From Zobellella endophytica (GTDB lineage Bacteria; Pseudomonadota; Gammaproteobacteria; Enterobacterales; Aeromonadaceae): DNA of 64,000 nt. The notes under the pieces were generated by a model. The model ran no database searches, was not told the DNA's origin, and saw nothing but the letters and a program-made list of their open reading frames with translations. The stretch is taken from assembly GCF_003012775.1 (NCBI RefSeq), contig NZ_PXYG01000003.1, positions 186,001 to 250,000 on the forward strand. The letters are read 5' to 3'. The translations under genes were made by a program, and so were the position numbers. Shown piece by piece: positions 18,296-27,555 of this stretch (position 1 is the first letter of the stretch; every line of letters begins with the position of its first letter).

Positions 18296-18730
18296 ATGAA
18301 ACCGCTCCCGATGCTGGCCGCCGTGCTGTGGCTGCCCCTGCCCGTGCTGTCGTTTCCACTCACCCCGGACGCCCTGCCCACCAACCTGTATGGCAGCTAT
18401 GGCCCGGGCGGCGACTGCCTGGCCCGCCCCCTGGTCAGCCTGGACGACGGCGGCCTCTACCTGGTCAGCGGCGACCAACGGAGTCGGTTCGAGGCGGTGG
18501 AGGTCTGCCTGAGCTGCGCCGGCGGTGTCCGCTATGAGGGCATCGAAGTCTGGCTGTCACCTCAGGTGGCCGACCACCATGCCCTGCATTTTCGCTTCAA
18601 CGCCGGCGAACAGCCCGGACGACTGGAAGTCGAGGATCCGGGGAACGTCGAGCCAGGGCCGAGCCTGAGCACCGTGGCCGCCGCCTCTCCCTACCACCGC
18701 TGCGGTCCCCCGGCACAGCCGGCCACCTGA
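18296..18730 (+). CDS. Hypothetical exported protein
   Basis: A 144-residue protein with an N-terminal hydrophobic signal (MKPLPMLAAVLWLPLPVLS). The start follows GGAGATATCACC. Four cysteines in the mature part (GGDCLARP, VCLSCAGG, YHRCG) suggest disulfides. I do not recognise a family. The gene stands alone and converges on mscK with an 11-bp gap. Confidence 0.6.
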   Translation: MKPLPMLAAVLWLPLPVLSFPLTPDALPTNLYGSYGPGGDCLARPLVSLDDGGLYLVSGDQRSRFEAVEVCLSCAGGVRYEGIEVWLSPQVADHHALHFRFNAGEQPGRLEVEDPGNVEPGPSLSTVAAASPYHRCGPPAQPAT

Positions 18731-18741
18731 CCCGGCCTTGG

Positions 18742-21700
18742 TTACTCCGCCGCGTCCCTGCCGGCGGCGGGCGCCTCCCGCGGCAGATGGCGGATATGCA
18801 AATCCATCTGCGGGAAGGCGATCTCGATGCCGGCCTGGCGGAACGCCTTGAGGATGGCGAAGTTCAGCTCGCTGGTGGTAACCATGCGATCGTTCATCTT
18901 GTCCACGTAGGCGCGCAGCTCGAAATCCAGGGTGCTGGCCCCGAACAGGGTGAAAAACACCGAGGGCGGCGGCTCCTCCAGGGTCAGCGGGTGCGCCTCT
19001 GCTATCTGCTCGAGCAGCGCCTTGGCCTGGTCCACGTCGGCATCGTAGCTCACCCCCACCTTGATCACGATGCGGGTCACGTTGTCGGACAGGGTCCAGT
19101 TGATCAGCCGTTCAGTGATGAAGGCCTTGTTGGGCACCACTATCTCCCGGTTGTCCCAGTCGATGATGGTGGTGGCCCGGGTGCGGATACGCGCCACGGT
19201 GCCGCTGAACTCGCCGATGGTGATGGTGTCTCCCACCCGCACCGGCCGTTCGAACAGCATGATGATGCCGGATACGAAGTTGGCCACCACCTCCTGCAGG
19301 CCGAAGCCCAGGCCCAGGGTCAGGGCCGCCACCATCCACTGCAGCTCGCTCCAGCGCAGGCCGAGCAGGGAGAACACGGTGATCACCGCCATCACCGCCA
19401 GGGCGTAGCGCAACAGGGTAGTCACCGTGTAGCTGTGGGCCGCGTCCATCAGGCTGCTGCGGGCCAGCAGTATCTCCACCAGGCCGGGCAGGTTGCGCGC
19501 GGCGAGCAGGTAGACGGTGCCGAGGAAGATGGCCAGCAGGAAGTCCTGCAGGCTGACCGCGCTCAGCACCTCGCTTTCCCCCACCGTGATGGTGCGCGAC
19601 CAGAGCGTCACCCCGTCCAGCCAGGTCAGCGCCGGCAGCACCTCGGCCCACACCCAGAACAGGGCCACCGCCAGCAGGGTCAGGGTGGCGGTGCGCAGCA
19701 GGGTGCGGGTCTGCTGGTTGATGTCCTCCAGGCTGAGGTGCGGGTCCGGCAGCTCGACATTGCCCTCGCCCATGCTGTTGCCCTCTTCCGCCGTCTTGGC
19801 GCGCTGCTCGCGCTTGCGCCGCAGCAGCAGGTGGGTTTCGCTCAGGATCAGCGCCCGCGCCGCCAGGCTGTAGGCCAGCCAGACCAGGCTCAGCACCACC
19901 AGGCTGTCGACAAAGCGCGGCAGCAGCTCGGCCACGGTGATCAGGTAGCCACCGAGGATCAACAGGCCCAGGATCGCGAACAGCAGGCTCATGCCGATCC
20001 GGATGAAACGCCGCTTGCCGTCGCTGACAAAGGCGGTCTCGTGACGGCTGCCGGGAGCCAGCAACCGCCAGGTCGCCAGGCCGTTGAGCCCGGTGATCAG
20101 CAACAGGATCAGCCGTCCGAACACGTCGTACACCGCTTCGTCCGGATGGCTGAAGCTCAGCGCCAGCCCCAGGAGCAGCAACAATTGCGCCGGCAGGAAC
20201 CAGGACAGGATGGTGCCCAGCCGCGCCAGCAGCAGGGGATGCCAGTTGAAGTGGGCGTTGCCGGGCCCGTGCTCGCGCACGAACAGCAGGAACAGGTGTC
20301 CGGCCAGCCACCACAGGGCGATGTTGCCCAGGGCCCCGGCCAGCACCTCCGCCACCGGCTCCGCATCGGCCAGCGTCGCCAGCTGCGAGGCGGCGAGCAG
20401 CAGCAGCAAGGGCACCGGCAGTACCCGCAGCAGGCTCCAGCCGATGGCCTTGAAGGTCAGGCCGATATTGTCGGTATAGCGGTGCGAGCTCTGCTCGGCG
20501 AGCAGCGTCAGTTGCTCCCGGGTATTGCGCCCCCAGAACACCAGCAGCACCGTGGTCAACAAGGCCAGGGCGGTGTTGAACGGGCTGGCGACGAGCACCA
20601 GCAGCAGCAGCTTCAGCAGCGGCAGCCAGTTGCCCGGGCTGAGCAGGCTCAGGGTCGCGTCCGGCACCTGCTTCAGCCAGCCTGCGCCGATCGTCGCGTG
20701 GCTCGGCCACCACAGCAGGCTCTCGCTCAGGGTCTGATCCAGCTCGGCCACCAGCCGGTTCAACTCCCGCAGCCGCACCTCGTTCTGGCGCAGCTGTTCG
20801 CTAAGCTGCTCTTCGGCCTGCAGCTGCAGCGTCAGGATCTGGGTTTTGATCCGGTGCAGCTCGCCCTGGGCCGGATCGTCGCTCGGCGGCCTCGGCTGGC
20901 CGGCGAGCTCGCGCAGTTGATCCCGCAACGAGATGCTGCGCAGCCGGGACTGGGCCAGATCCCGCTCCAGCACCTGCAGCGAGAAGCGGGGCTCCTTGTA
21001 TTCATTGAGCCGCCGTTTTTCGTCGAGAAACTGCACTCCCAGCGCCTCGGTCAGGCCACCGATATCCAGCCGCTCGCGGATACTCTCCAGGGTCTGGGTC
21101 AGGCGGGTTTCCCGCTCACCGTAGTCGTCGCGCCGCTGCTGCATCAGCCGCAGCTGTTCATAGGCCGTCGCCACCCCGTCGATATGGCCGCGCAACGTCT
21201 CCAGCTCGGCGGCGAACCGCGTTTGCGCCTCCGGCTCCCGCTCGGCCAGCCGGTGCAGTTCGACGCTGAGCGCCCGCAGCTCTTCCGACGACCGCCGGTT
21301 GAACTCGCCTTCCCGCTGCTGAATATGCAGGTTGAGCAACTGGTTGGCCAGCGCCAGGGCCCGGATCTCCAGCTGCAGCAGCGCCTGGCGCACCGGTATG
21401 GTCTGGCCGTCCAGCTCGGCGGCCAGCTGGCGGGCGTCGGTCCGGCGCTGCACCGAAGACTGCAGCGCCTCCCTGGCCTCGGCCAGTTCCGGGGTGCTCT
21501 CCGCTTGCACCGCCGGCGCCGCCTCCTCCGGGGCCTGGCGCCGCAGCGTTTCCAGCGCCTGCTGCTGGCCACGCTGCTCTTCCTCCAGCCGGGCCAGGGC
21601 CTGTTGCTTCTGCTCCACTTCGCTCAGCAGCAGGCTCTGGCGGGCCTTGAGCTCGGCGATGTCGTCCTCGACCTGGGTCAGCGACTGACTCCGGCCCTCG

Positions 21701-22137
21701 CCGGTGAGCAGCCCGGCCAGTTCGTCGAGCTGCCGGCGGGCCTGGTCCAGCCGTTCGTCTGCGCTGTGGGCCAGCTCCGCCCGCTCCAGCGCCCCGCTGA
21801 GCCGGGCCTCGGCACTCCGCTCGTTGTCCAGCACCTGCTGCCACAGCTGGCGCGCCGCCTCAGCCAGGTTTTCGCCTTCCAGCTGCTTGGTCGCCTGCGC
21901 CGCCAGCCCCGCCTGCAACCAGGCCTGCGCCGGCGCATCATCGATGGCCTCCACCTGGCCGGCCAGTTGCGCCTGTCCTTCGTTCAGGGCCCGGCGCAAT
22001 TCGGGTAGCTGCTGGGACAGCACCAGAGCCTGTTCGTCCGGCTCGGCCGCCCGGACCGGCTGTGACAGCCATAGCCCGCAACACCACACCAGGCTCAGGA
22101 TCAGGATCAGGCCCAAGGATCTCTGCTTACCGCCCAT
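18742..22137 (-). CDS. mscK: Mechanosensitive channel MscK/KefA type
   Basis: A very large (1131-residue) mechanosensitive channel of the MscS superfamily. It has a signal peptide (to about residue 30), a long periplasmic coiled-coil region rich in Leu, Gln and Glu (about 40–480), several membrane helices and a C-terminal MscS core. The core shows LGLGFGLQEVVANFVSGI followed by FERPVRVGDTITIG and VVPNKAFITERLINWTLSD. LEDINQQTRTLL before the last helices resembles E. coli MscK more than MscM. The ATG at 22137 was preferred to upstream TTG and GTG codons. Its role is release of solutes on osmotic downshift. Confidence 0.9.
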   Translation of the reverse strand: MGGKQRSLGLILILSLVWCCGLWLSQPVRAAEPDEQALVLSQQLPELRRALNEGQAQLAGQVEAIDDAPAQAWLQAGLAAQATKQLEGENLAEAARQLWQQVLDNERSAEARLSGALERAELAHSADERLDQARRQLDELAGLLTGEGRSQSLTQVEDDIAELKARQSLLLSEVEQKQQALARLEEEQRGQQQALETLRRQAPEEAAPAVQAESTPELAEAREALQSSVQRRTDARQLAAELDGQTIPVRQALLQLEIRALALANQLLNLHIQQREGEFNRRSSEELRALSVELHRLAEREPEAQTRFAAELETLRGHIDGVATAYEQLRLMQQRRDDYGERETRLTQTLESIRERLDIGGLTEALGVQFLDEKRRLNEYKEPRFSLQVLERDLAQSRLRSISLRDQLRELAGQPRPPSDDPAQGELHRIKTQILTLQLQAEEQLSEQLRQNEVRLRELNRLVAELDQTLSESLLWWPSHATIGAGWLKQVPDATLSLLSPGNWLPLLKLLLLVLVASPFNTALALLTTVLLVFWGRNTREQLTLLAEQSSHRYTDNIGLTFKAIGWSLLRVLPVPLLLLLAASQLATLADAEPVAEVLAGALGNIALWWLAGHLFLLFVREHGPGNAHFNWHPLLLARLGTILSWFLPAQLLLLLGLALSFSHPDEAVYDVFGRLILLLITGLNGLATWRLLAPGSRHETAFVSDGKRRFIRIGMSLLFAILGLLILGGYLITVAELLPRFVDSLVVLSLVWLAYSLAARALILSETHLLLRRKREQRAKTAEEGNSMGEGNVELPDPHLSLEDINQQTRTLLRTATLTLLAVALFWVWAEVLPALTWLDGVTLWSRTITVGESEVLSAVSLQDFLLAIFLGTVYLLAARNLPGLVEILLARSSLMDAAHSYTVTTLLRYALAVMAVITVFSLLGLRWSELQWMVAALTLGLGFGLQEVVANFVSGIIMLFERPVRVGDTITIGEFSGTVARIRTRATTIIDWDNREIVVPNKAFITERLINWTLSDNVTRIVIKVGVSYDADVDQAKALLEQIAEAHPLTLEEPPPSVFFTLFGASTLDFELRAYVDKMNDRMVTTSELNFAILKAFRQAGIEIAFPQMDLHIRHLPREAPAAGRDAAE

Positions 22138-22359
22138 TCCGCTCACCCCCAAAGAAGAACATCAGCCGTCGATGATAAGCCAAGTACGGGAACTTGTGCT
22201 GCCCCTATATCGGGCCCGGCTCACATTTCCTGACGCGCCCGCACCAGCGGCCAACGGGAAAAGACCCGGCGAAAAAACGGACGATGGCCCTGGCCATCAA
22301 GTGAAGGGAACTTAGGCCGGCTTGCCGGCGTGAGGGGCCCTGGCGGACCCCTCCCTGGC

Positions 22360-24306
22360 TTACAGCCGGTTCAGGGTCACCGTGGCCGGGGTCAGCTCGG
22401 TGAGCACCGGGCGCTGGTCGCGCACGTAGTCGATAAAGGCCTGGGCGTCGGTGTTGCAGCGCACGCCCTCGGCGTTGCACTCCAGCGGCTGGTTGATGTA
22501 GTGCACCTGGGTGCCGCCGCCGCTGGCCTTGCTCAGCCGGGCCACCGGGAAGGCCGTCAGCCGACCGTCGACGAACGCCAGATCCAGGCGGTCGGTCAGC
22601 ACCTGCTGGGCGGTGTAGAGGGTGTTCCAGCCGTCGTTGCCGGAGGCGTTGTAGCTGGTCATCACCACCTGGTAGCCGGCTTGCGGGTCCAGTTTCTGCC
22701 AGCGGCCGTCGGCCAGGTGCTCGATGCGGCTGAGGTAGCCCCGCCCCTTGCTGGTTTCGCTGAACTCGTAACGCAGGCCGGCGCTGTAGGGGAACTTGCC
22801 GGTGTGGGCCCCCTCGGGCAGGGTGCCGTTGATGGCTTCCAGCAACAGGCCCGCTACCTGACGACCGGTGAGCGAGACGATGCTCATGGCGTTGGCGAAG
22901 GGCAACAGCTCCAGGCTGACGTGGCCTTCCTTCAGCTCGCCCGGTTCCAGGCTGTTGCGCACCCCGCCGGCGCCCACCAGGGCGAAATCGGCCCGCCGGC
23001 CGGTGACCGCCTGCACCGCCGGGGTATTGGCCCAGTACAGCTGGCTGGCCGCCACCAGGGGCGCCACCCGGGAGCCCTGGCCGTCGGCGCCGGGCAGGCG
23101 CACATGCTTGAGCTCAACCGGCACATGGCCGATCACCTCGCCGTAGGCCCGGTCCAGCGCCGGCTTGTACTGCTCGTCGATATGGGCGCGCAGTGCCGGG
23201 TCTTCCTCCACCAGGGCGATATTGGGCTGGGCCTCGATAAAGGCGGCGACCCGCGCTGCGTCCTGGCCGGCCAGGCGGTGCTGCTCGGCGCGGCGGATGT
23301 CGCGGAAGAAGGCGTGGTCCGACAGCAGGGTGTTGCCGCCGTCGCACTGGCTCACCCGGCCGTCGGGGGTAAAGGTCACGCTCACCCGCCCCATGGCCTG
23401 GGCATACTGGCCGGCCTGCACCACGCAGGTCTTGCCGCGACCGTCCTGGTTGGTGAACACCTGGGCATAGGGCTCATTTTGATCCCACCCCAGGTTGCTG
23501 AAGTTGCCGAGCAGGCTGTGGGAATGGCCGCCGACGATCAGATCGATACCATTGACCTCTTTCGCCAGGCGCTGATCCCGCTCCAGCCCCAGGTGGGTGA
23601 TGGCGACGATGTGTTTCACCTCCTGTTCGCGCAGCGCCCGGACGGTACGCTGGGCCGCCAACACTTCCCGTTCGAAGATCAGTTCGCCCAGGTTGGGCGA
23701 GATTTCGGCCATGTCCTCCAGCACCAGGCCGATCACCGCCACCACCGGATCATCGCCGGCGTCGTCCATGCTCTCCAGCCGTTCCTTGTCGTGGCCGTCA
23801 AATTCATAAAGCACATAGGGCCTGAGGTTCTCCAGCCCGCTCAGGTGCGGATCCCGGCTGGCATCCAGGTTGGCGGCCAGCACCGGAAAATCGACGCCGC
23901 CGATAAAGGCGGCCAGCCGCTCGTTGTCGAGGTCGAATTCGTGGTTGCCGAGCGCCATGGCATCCAGCCGCATCCGGCTCAGGATGTCCGCGTTCATAGC
24001 GCCCTGGTTGAGCTTGAAATAACCGGTGCCCTGCCAGGCATCGCCACCGTGCACGAACAGCAGCGGCTGATCCGCGGCCTCGGCCTGCCGGCGCAGGGAC
24101 TCGGCATGGCTCTGCAGGCGGGGATGCCCGCCCAGGCGGGTAAACAGGGCCTGGTTGCCGAGTTCCAGCCGGGCATCGGTGGCATCGAAGTGGGAATGGG
24201 TGTCGTTGATATGGGCCACGGTCAGGGTGAAGGGCTGCTCCGGCTGCTGGCTGGCACAACCCGCCAGGGCCAGCGCCAGCATCCCGGCCACTATGCTTTT
24301 ATTCAT
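22360..24306 (-). CDS. Lipoprotein 5'-nucleotidase/metallophosphatase, UshA-like
   Basis: A 648-residue periplasmic or outer-membrane lipoprotein with lipobox LAGC at residues 14–17. The N-terminal metallophosphatase domain shows HINDTHSHFD, HGGDAWQGTGYF, GNHEFD, AITHLGLERD and GGHSHSLL, all the metal-binding motifs of the UshA/5'-nucleotidase family. The C-terminal nucleotide-binding domain follows (about 390–620), including GAGGVRNSLEPGEL and SLTGRQVAGLLLEAINGT. It should release phosphate and nucleosides from nucleotides outside the cytoplasm. The upstream reading frame translates repeats and was trimmed to the ATG at 24306. Confidence 0.9.
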   Translation of the reverse strand: MNKSIVAGMLALALAGCASQQPEQPFTLTVAHINDTHSHFDATDARLELGNQALFTRLGGHPRLQSHAESLRRQAEAADQPLLFVHGGDAWQGTGYFKLNQGAMNADILSRMRLDAMALGNHEFDLDNERLAAFIGGVDFPVLAANLDASRDPHLSGLENLRPYVLYEFDGHDKERLESMDDAGDDPVVAVIGLVLEDMAEISPNLGELIFEREVLAAQRTVRALREQEVKHIVAITHLGLERDQRLAKEVNGIDLIVGGHSHSLLGNFSNLGWDQNEPYAQVFTNQDGRGKTCVVQAGQYAQAMGRVSVTFTPDGRVSQCDGGNTLLSDHAFFRDIRRAEQHRLAGQDAARVAAFIEAQPNIALVEEDPALRAHIDEQYKPALDRAYGEVIGHVPVELKHVRLPGADGQGSRVAPLVAASQLYWANTPAVQAVTGRRADFALVGAGGVRNSLEPGELKEGHVSLELLPFANAMSIVSLTGRQVAGLLLEAINGTLPEGAHTGKFPYSAGLRYEFSETSKGRGYLSRIEHLADGRWQKLDPQAGYQVVMTSYNASGNDGWNTLYTAQQVLTDRLDLAFVDGRLTAFPVARLSKASGGGTQVHYINQPLECNAEGVRCNTDAQAFIDYVRDQRPVLTELTPATVTLNRL

Positions 24307-24361
24307 TGATGGATAAGCTCCGTTTATTGAGAAATATCGTGCTCTTTGGTGCTGCGTGGCC

Positions 24362-24470
24362 GGTCGAGTGAAATCGACCCTACAGGATGCACCGGGGCCT
24401 GCCGTAGGGTCCACTTCAGTGGACCACCCACCATCGGCGCCGTGGTTCGGTCGAATAAATTCGACCCTAC
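24362..24470. repeat. Palindromic repeat cluster between purU and the nucleotidase gene
   Basis: Three hairpin units: GGTCGAGTGAAATCGACC + CTAC (24362–24383), GTAG + GGTCCACTTCAGTGGACC (24404–24425) and GGTCGAATAAATTCGACC + CTAC (24449–24470). The last two are separated by a spacer with CGGCGCCG, as at 2353–2375 and 11014–11037. The last unit is identical to 2376–2397. Confidence 0.88.
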
Positions 24471-24493
24471 GACTGCTGTACCTGCCGCAGAAC

Positions 24494-25363
24494 TCAACTG
24501 GTGAACACCACCGTCTTGCCGTTGTGCAGGAACACCCGTCGTTCGATATGGTATTGCACCGCCCGCGCCAGGGTGATGCATTCGATATCCCGCCCCTTGG
24601 CGATCAGCTGCTCCGGGTAGTGGCTGTGATCCACCACCTCCACCCCCTGGGTGATGATGGGGCCTTCATCCAGATCGTTGTTGATGTAGTGGGCGGTGGC
24701 CCCCACCAGCTTGACCCCCTTGTGGTAGGCCTGGTGATAGGGCTTGGCGCCCTTGAACCCGGGCAGCAGGGAATGATGGATATTGATGGCCCTGCCGTTC
24801 AGGGCGTCGCACATGGCCGGACTCAGCACCTGCATGTAGCGCGCCAGCACCACCAGGTCCGCCTCGCATTCGTTGACGATACCCAGCACCTGGGCCTCCT
24901 GCCCGACCCTGTTGTCGTTGCCGACCGGCAGGTGGTAATAGGGAATATGGTGCCAGTCGGCCAGCCGTTGCAGGTCCGGATGGTTGGAGATAATGGCCGG
25001 GATCTCGATGGCCAGCTGGCCGGTGCGGTAGCGATAGAGCAGGTCGTTGAGGCAGTGATCGAATTTCGACACCATGATCACCACGTTGGGCCGGTAACGG
25101 CTGGCGGTCAGCTCCCACTGCATGCCGAACTGCCCGGCCCGGGGCTCGAAGCCCAGGCGGAAGGCATCCTCGTCGAAGGCCTGCCCCCGGGGCGGCCGGA
25201 ACTCGGCCCGGATAAAGAAATGCTCGCTCACCACGTCGTCGAAGGTCTGCATTTCCACCACATAACAGCCCTGTTCGCGCAGGTAGCGGGTTACCACGTC
25301 CACGGTGCCCAGGCTGCCCGGGCAATGGGCGGTCAGATAATAGGTGTCTTTTGGCTTGGCCAC
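24494..25363 (-). CDS. purU: Formyltetrahydrofolate deformylase PurU
   Basis: Hydrolyses 10-formyltetrahydrofolate to formate and tetrahydrofolate, balancing the one-carbon pool and feeding PurT. The 289-residue length fits. An ACT domain (about 1–85) is followed by the formyltransferase-like domain with NIHHSLLPGFKGAKPYHQ and the aspartate in NNDLDEGPIITQ. The start is GTG at 25363, preceded by GGGAGAG; no in-frame ATG gives the full ACT domain. Confidence 0.96.
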   Translation of the reverse strand: MAKPKDTYYLTAHCPGSLGTVDVVTRYLREQGCYVVEMQTFDDVVSEHFFIRAEFRPPRGQAFDEDAFRLGFEPRAGQFGMQWELTASRYRPNVVIMVSKFDHCLNDLLYRYRTGQLAIEIPAIISNHPDLQRLADWHHIPYYHLPVGNDNRVGQEAQVLGIVNECEADLVVLARYMQVLSPAMCDALNGRAINIHHSLLPGFKGAKPYHQAYHKGVKLVGATAHYINNDLDEGPIITQGVEVVDHSHYPEQLIAKGRDIECITLARAVQYHIERRVFLHNGKTVVFTS

Positions 25364-25456
25364 GGATGCTCTCCCTACCCCGAAAAGAAAACGGCGTCGC
25401 CGGATGGCGGCGACGAGGCGCTATTCTGCGGCAAACGGCGCCCCAGTGCCAGTGGC

Positions 25457-25939
25457 TCAGGACGATGGCGGCGCCAGCGGTTTCTCCATCACGAAGCGGG
25501 TAAAGGACTGGCCGCTCCGTTCCACCTCCTGCTGGCTCACCAGCCGGAAGCCGCGCTGCTCGAACACCGGCCTGCTGAGCACGCTGGCGTCGGTGCGCAG
25601 ACAGCGCACCCCGCGCCGCGCCGCCTCCTGCTCGATATCGCCGCACAGCCGGCCGGCCAACCCCCGGCCGGCGTGCTCGGCCAGCACATAGAGCAAAGCC
25701 AGGTGGTTGTCGGGGTAGAGGGTGGCGAAGGCCACCGGGATATGCTGCAACGCCATGATCCGGGTATAGCCGCTGCCGACCAGGGTCCTGAACTCGTCGG
25801 CATAAAGATAGGGAAAAGACGCCCATGCCGAGACCTGTTCATCGCTGTAGCCCCGGCGGCCCTGCCCCATCACCGCATCGTGGTAGATCAGTTCGAGGCT
25901 GCTGAGATCGGTCTCTTGATAAGCTCTGATCAGATACAT
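25457..25939 (-). CDS. GNAT family N-acetyltransferase
   Basis: A 160-residue GNAT-fold protein starting MYLIRAYQETDLSSLELIYHDAV. The acetyl-CoA-binding region is LLYVLAEHAGRGLAGRLCGDIE, and the C-terminal VFEQRGFRLVSQQEVERSG is typical. The open frame upstream is a shadow of the next gene, so the ATG at 25939 was chosen. The substrate is unknown. Confidence 0.85.
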   Translation of the reverse strand: MYLIRAYQETDLSSLELIYHDAVMGQGRRGYSDEQVSAWASFPYLYADEFRTLVGSGYTRIMALQHIPVAFATLYPDNHLALLYVLAEHAGRGLAGRLCGDIEQEAARRGVRCLRTDASVLSRPVFEQRGFRLVSQQEVERSGQSFTRFVMEKPLAPPSS

Positions 25940-25983
25940 AACGACTCCGGCTGGATGTCCAGTCTGTACCGACAACGGATGGA

Positions 25984-26298
25984 TTAATTCTGATCCGCCC
26001 CGCCGGGCTTGTCCAACCACCGCAGTTGCTGTTCCTTGCGCCGGGCGCTGATCGCCAGCACGCCGCCGGCGACACAGACCATGAGGCCGAACACCCAGGA
26101 GCGCTCCGGTCCCCACAGCATGACCCCGGAGCCGGACAGCAGCAGCACGAAGCCCATCAGCTTGGCGCGGGTGGCGCGGCCGTTCACCGCCAGCCGAGCC
26201 CGGCAGTGGGGACAGTGGAAATGCACGTTGAGCCCGTGACTTTCACGCTCGGTGACCTGGGCGGGACGAATGATGTTCTCACAGGATGGGCACTTCAC
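25984..26298 (-). CDS. Small membrane protein with a zinc ribbon
   Basis: A 104-residue protein. Two CxxC pairs (CPSC near residue 3, CPHC near residue 33) make a zinc-ribbon-like N-terminus, followed by two hydrophobic helices (about 46–85) and a basic C-terminus. The start is probably GTG at 26298, preceded by GAGGAGACGCT. I do not recognise the family. Confidence 0.65.
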   Translation of the reverse strand: MKCPSCENIIRPAQVTERESHGLNVHFHCPHCRARLAVNGRATRAKLMGFVLLLSGSGVMLWGPERSWVFGLMVCVAGGVLAISARRKEQQLRWLDKPGGADQN

Positions 26299-26628
26299 AG
26301 CGTCTCCTCGGTTGATATCGGTGCGGCCGATTTTGTCCTTGCCGGCCAGCCACTGCAAGTAAAACAGGCAGCGATCGCCATGATGACCCCACCGCGCGCC
26401 GCCAGGGTCAGGCCGTCGAGGGTTGCTTCCATCGACAAACAGGTATGGAAGGCCGAGAGCGTCAGGGCATAGTTGTCGCCCAGGCCAACGCCGACGGCCT
26501 GGCTCAAGGACAGCAGGCCGACACGAAGCCGATGGTAGCCAGGGTGGTGAACATGGGTCAACAATATCCCTGTGCTTATCGTGACCACGGGCCGCGTCAT
26601 ACGCCCCGGCAAAACACCAATGACAACA
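26299..26628 (-). pseudogene. Possible decayed membrane-protein gene
   Basis: No intact gene is convincing here. On the minus strand, overlapping frames read like a membrane protein broken by frameshifts: one gives MFTTLATIGFVSACCP then a stop, another gives DNYALTLSAFHTCLSMEATL and GGVIMAIAACF. A third frame runs into the zinc-ribbon gene. The origin is not recognised, and ordinary non-coding sequence cannot be excluded. Confidence 0.3.
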
Positions 26629-26668
26629 AAGGCCGACCGGGCTATCTGCCCGGCGGCCTGATTTTATT
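26629..26668. terminator. Probable bidirectional terminator
   Basis: Imperfect stem GGCCGACCGGGC / GCCCGGCGGCC with a 5-nt loop. It is followed on the plus strand by TGATTTTATT and on the minus strand by TTTGTTGTC. It lies downstream of the minus-strand glycine-zipper gene and could end its transcript. Confidence 0.55.
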
Positions 26669-26763
26669 GCATGTGCCCTGGGTTAACCCACCGCGTGCGC
26701 CGACAGGTGTGGGACGTTCGATAACCGACGAGGCGGCAAGGTCCCTCACCTGAGGGGTGATCC

Positions 26764-26985
26764 TTATTTGGATCCGCCGACTTCATGACCGATGATGCCG
26801 CCGACCACGGCCCCCCCCAGGGTACCGGTGGTGCTGCCACCGGTAAGCACGGCACCGCCCAGGGCACCGGCACCGGCACCGATGGCGGTATTCCGCCCCT
26901 GATCCGACATGCCGCTACAACCGGACAGACCGAGCAGCACTGCCGAAAATACAGCGGTTAACGTGACACTCCGTATTGTGTTCAT
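26764..26985 (-). CDS. Small glycine-zipper lipoprotein (OsmB-like)
   Basis: A 73-residue lipoprotein. The signal ends in the lipobox LSGC (residues 20–23), and the mature part is a glycine zipper (AIGAGAGALGGAVLTGG... GGAVVGGIIGHEVGGS) like OsmB and related envelope proteins. The ATG at 26985 follows AAGAGGTTATCTC. A second glycine-zipper gene lies directly upstream. The function of such proteins is poorly known; an outer-membrane location is likely. Confidence 0.8.
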   Translation of the reverse strand: MNTIRSVTLTAVFSAVLLGLSGCSGMSDQGRNTAIGAGAGALGGAVLTGGSTTGTLGGAVVGGIIGHEVGGSK

Positions 26986-27066
26986 GAGATAACCTCTTTT
27001 CAAATAGCATTTCAGCGAACCCGCCGATGACAGGCCGGCGGAACGGGCGGCGCGCTTGCGCCATCG

Positions 27067-27555
27067 TTAATACCGCTGCATGACGCCATTGTTGATCCTG
27101 ACCCTGTCACCGACTCTGAAACCGGGATTTCCCTCCAGCATCAGCGATTGATATGAGCCGTTATCCATACGAATGGAGAACCGGTAGATCTCCGGCCCCA
27201 GGGACTGTCGGTTTTCCAGTTCGTGGCCGATGTAAGCCCCCCCTGCCGCGCCAATCACGGTCGCCGCTATACTGCCACGCCCGGAGCCGATCTGACTGCC
27301 GGTGACACCCCCGACCACGGCACCGGCAATGGTTCCCAGGCCGATGCTGCTGCCGGTACTGTCTTGCTGCATCAGTTCTATCGACTGCACTACGCCATAC
27401 CCCGAATACACGGTGGGCTGGCCGGTCGTCCCGTATCCCGAAGACTGATACGGCTGGTTGGACTGCATAGGCTGGTTACGCTGGGTTTCACAGCCGCCCA
27501 GTATCAGCACCCCGGTCAAACCGAGTACCGAACCAAGCCCCTTGATCATGTTCAT
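27067..27555 (-). CDS. Glycine-zipper outer-membrane lipoprotein (SlyB/17-kDa antigen type)
   Basis: A 162-residue lipoprotein with lipobox LGGC (residues 19–22), a Gln/Ser-rich linker, the two-helix glycine zipper (IGLGTIAGAVVGGVTGSQIG and VIGAAGGAYIGHELEN) and a C-terminal beta domain ending GDRVRINNGVMQRY. This architecture is typical of SlyB/PcP-like proteins. The ATG follows AGGAGAATTGTC. It probably stabilises the outer membrane. Confidence 0.85.
   Translation of the reverse strand: MNMIKGLGSVLGLTGVLILGGCETQRNQPMQSNQPYQSSGYGTTGQPTVYSGYGVVQSIELMQQDSTGSSIGLGTIAGAVVGGVTGSQIGSGRGSIAATVIGAAGGAYIGHELENRQSLGPEIYRFSIRMDNGSYQSLMLEGNPGFRVGDRVRINNGVMQRY

Noticed and set aside
18787-22008. Plus-strand open frame of over 1000 codons opposite mscK
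   Set aside because: Gln/Gly/His-rich low-complexity translation typical of the antisense strand of a high-GC gene; the minus-strand frame has clear MscK domains.
22330-24309. Plus-strand frame of 659 codons opposite the nucleotidase gene
   Set aside because: Shadow frame; all metallophosphatase motifs are on the minus strand.
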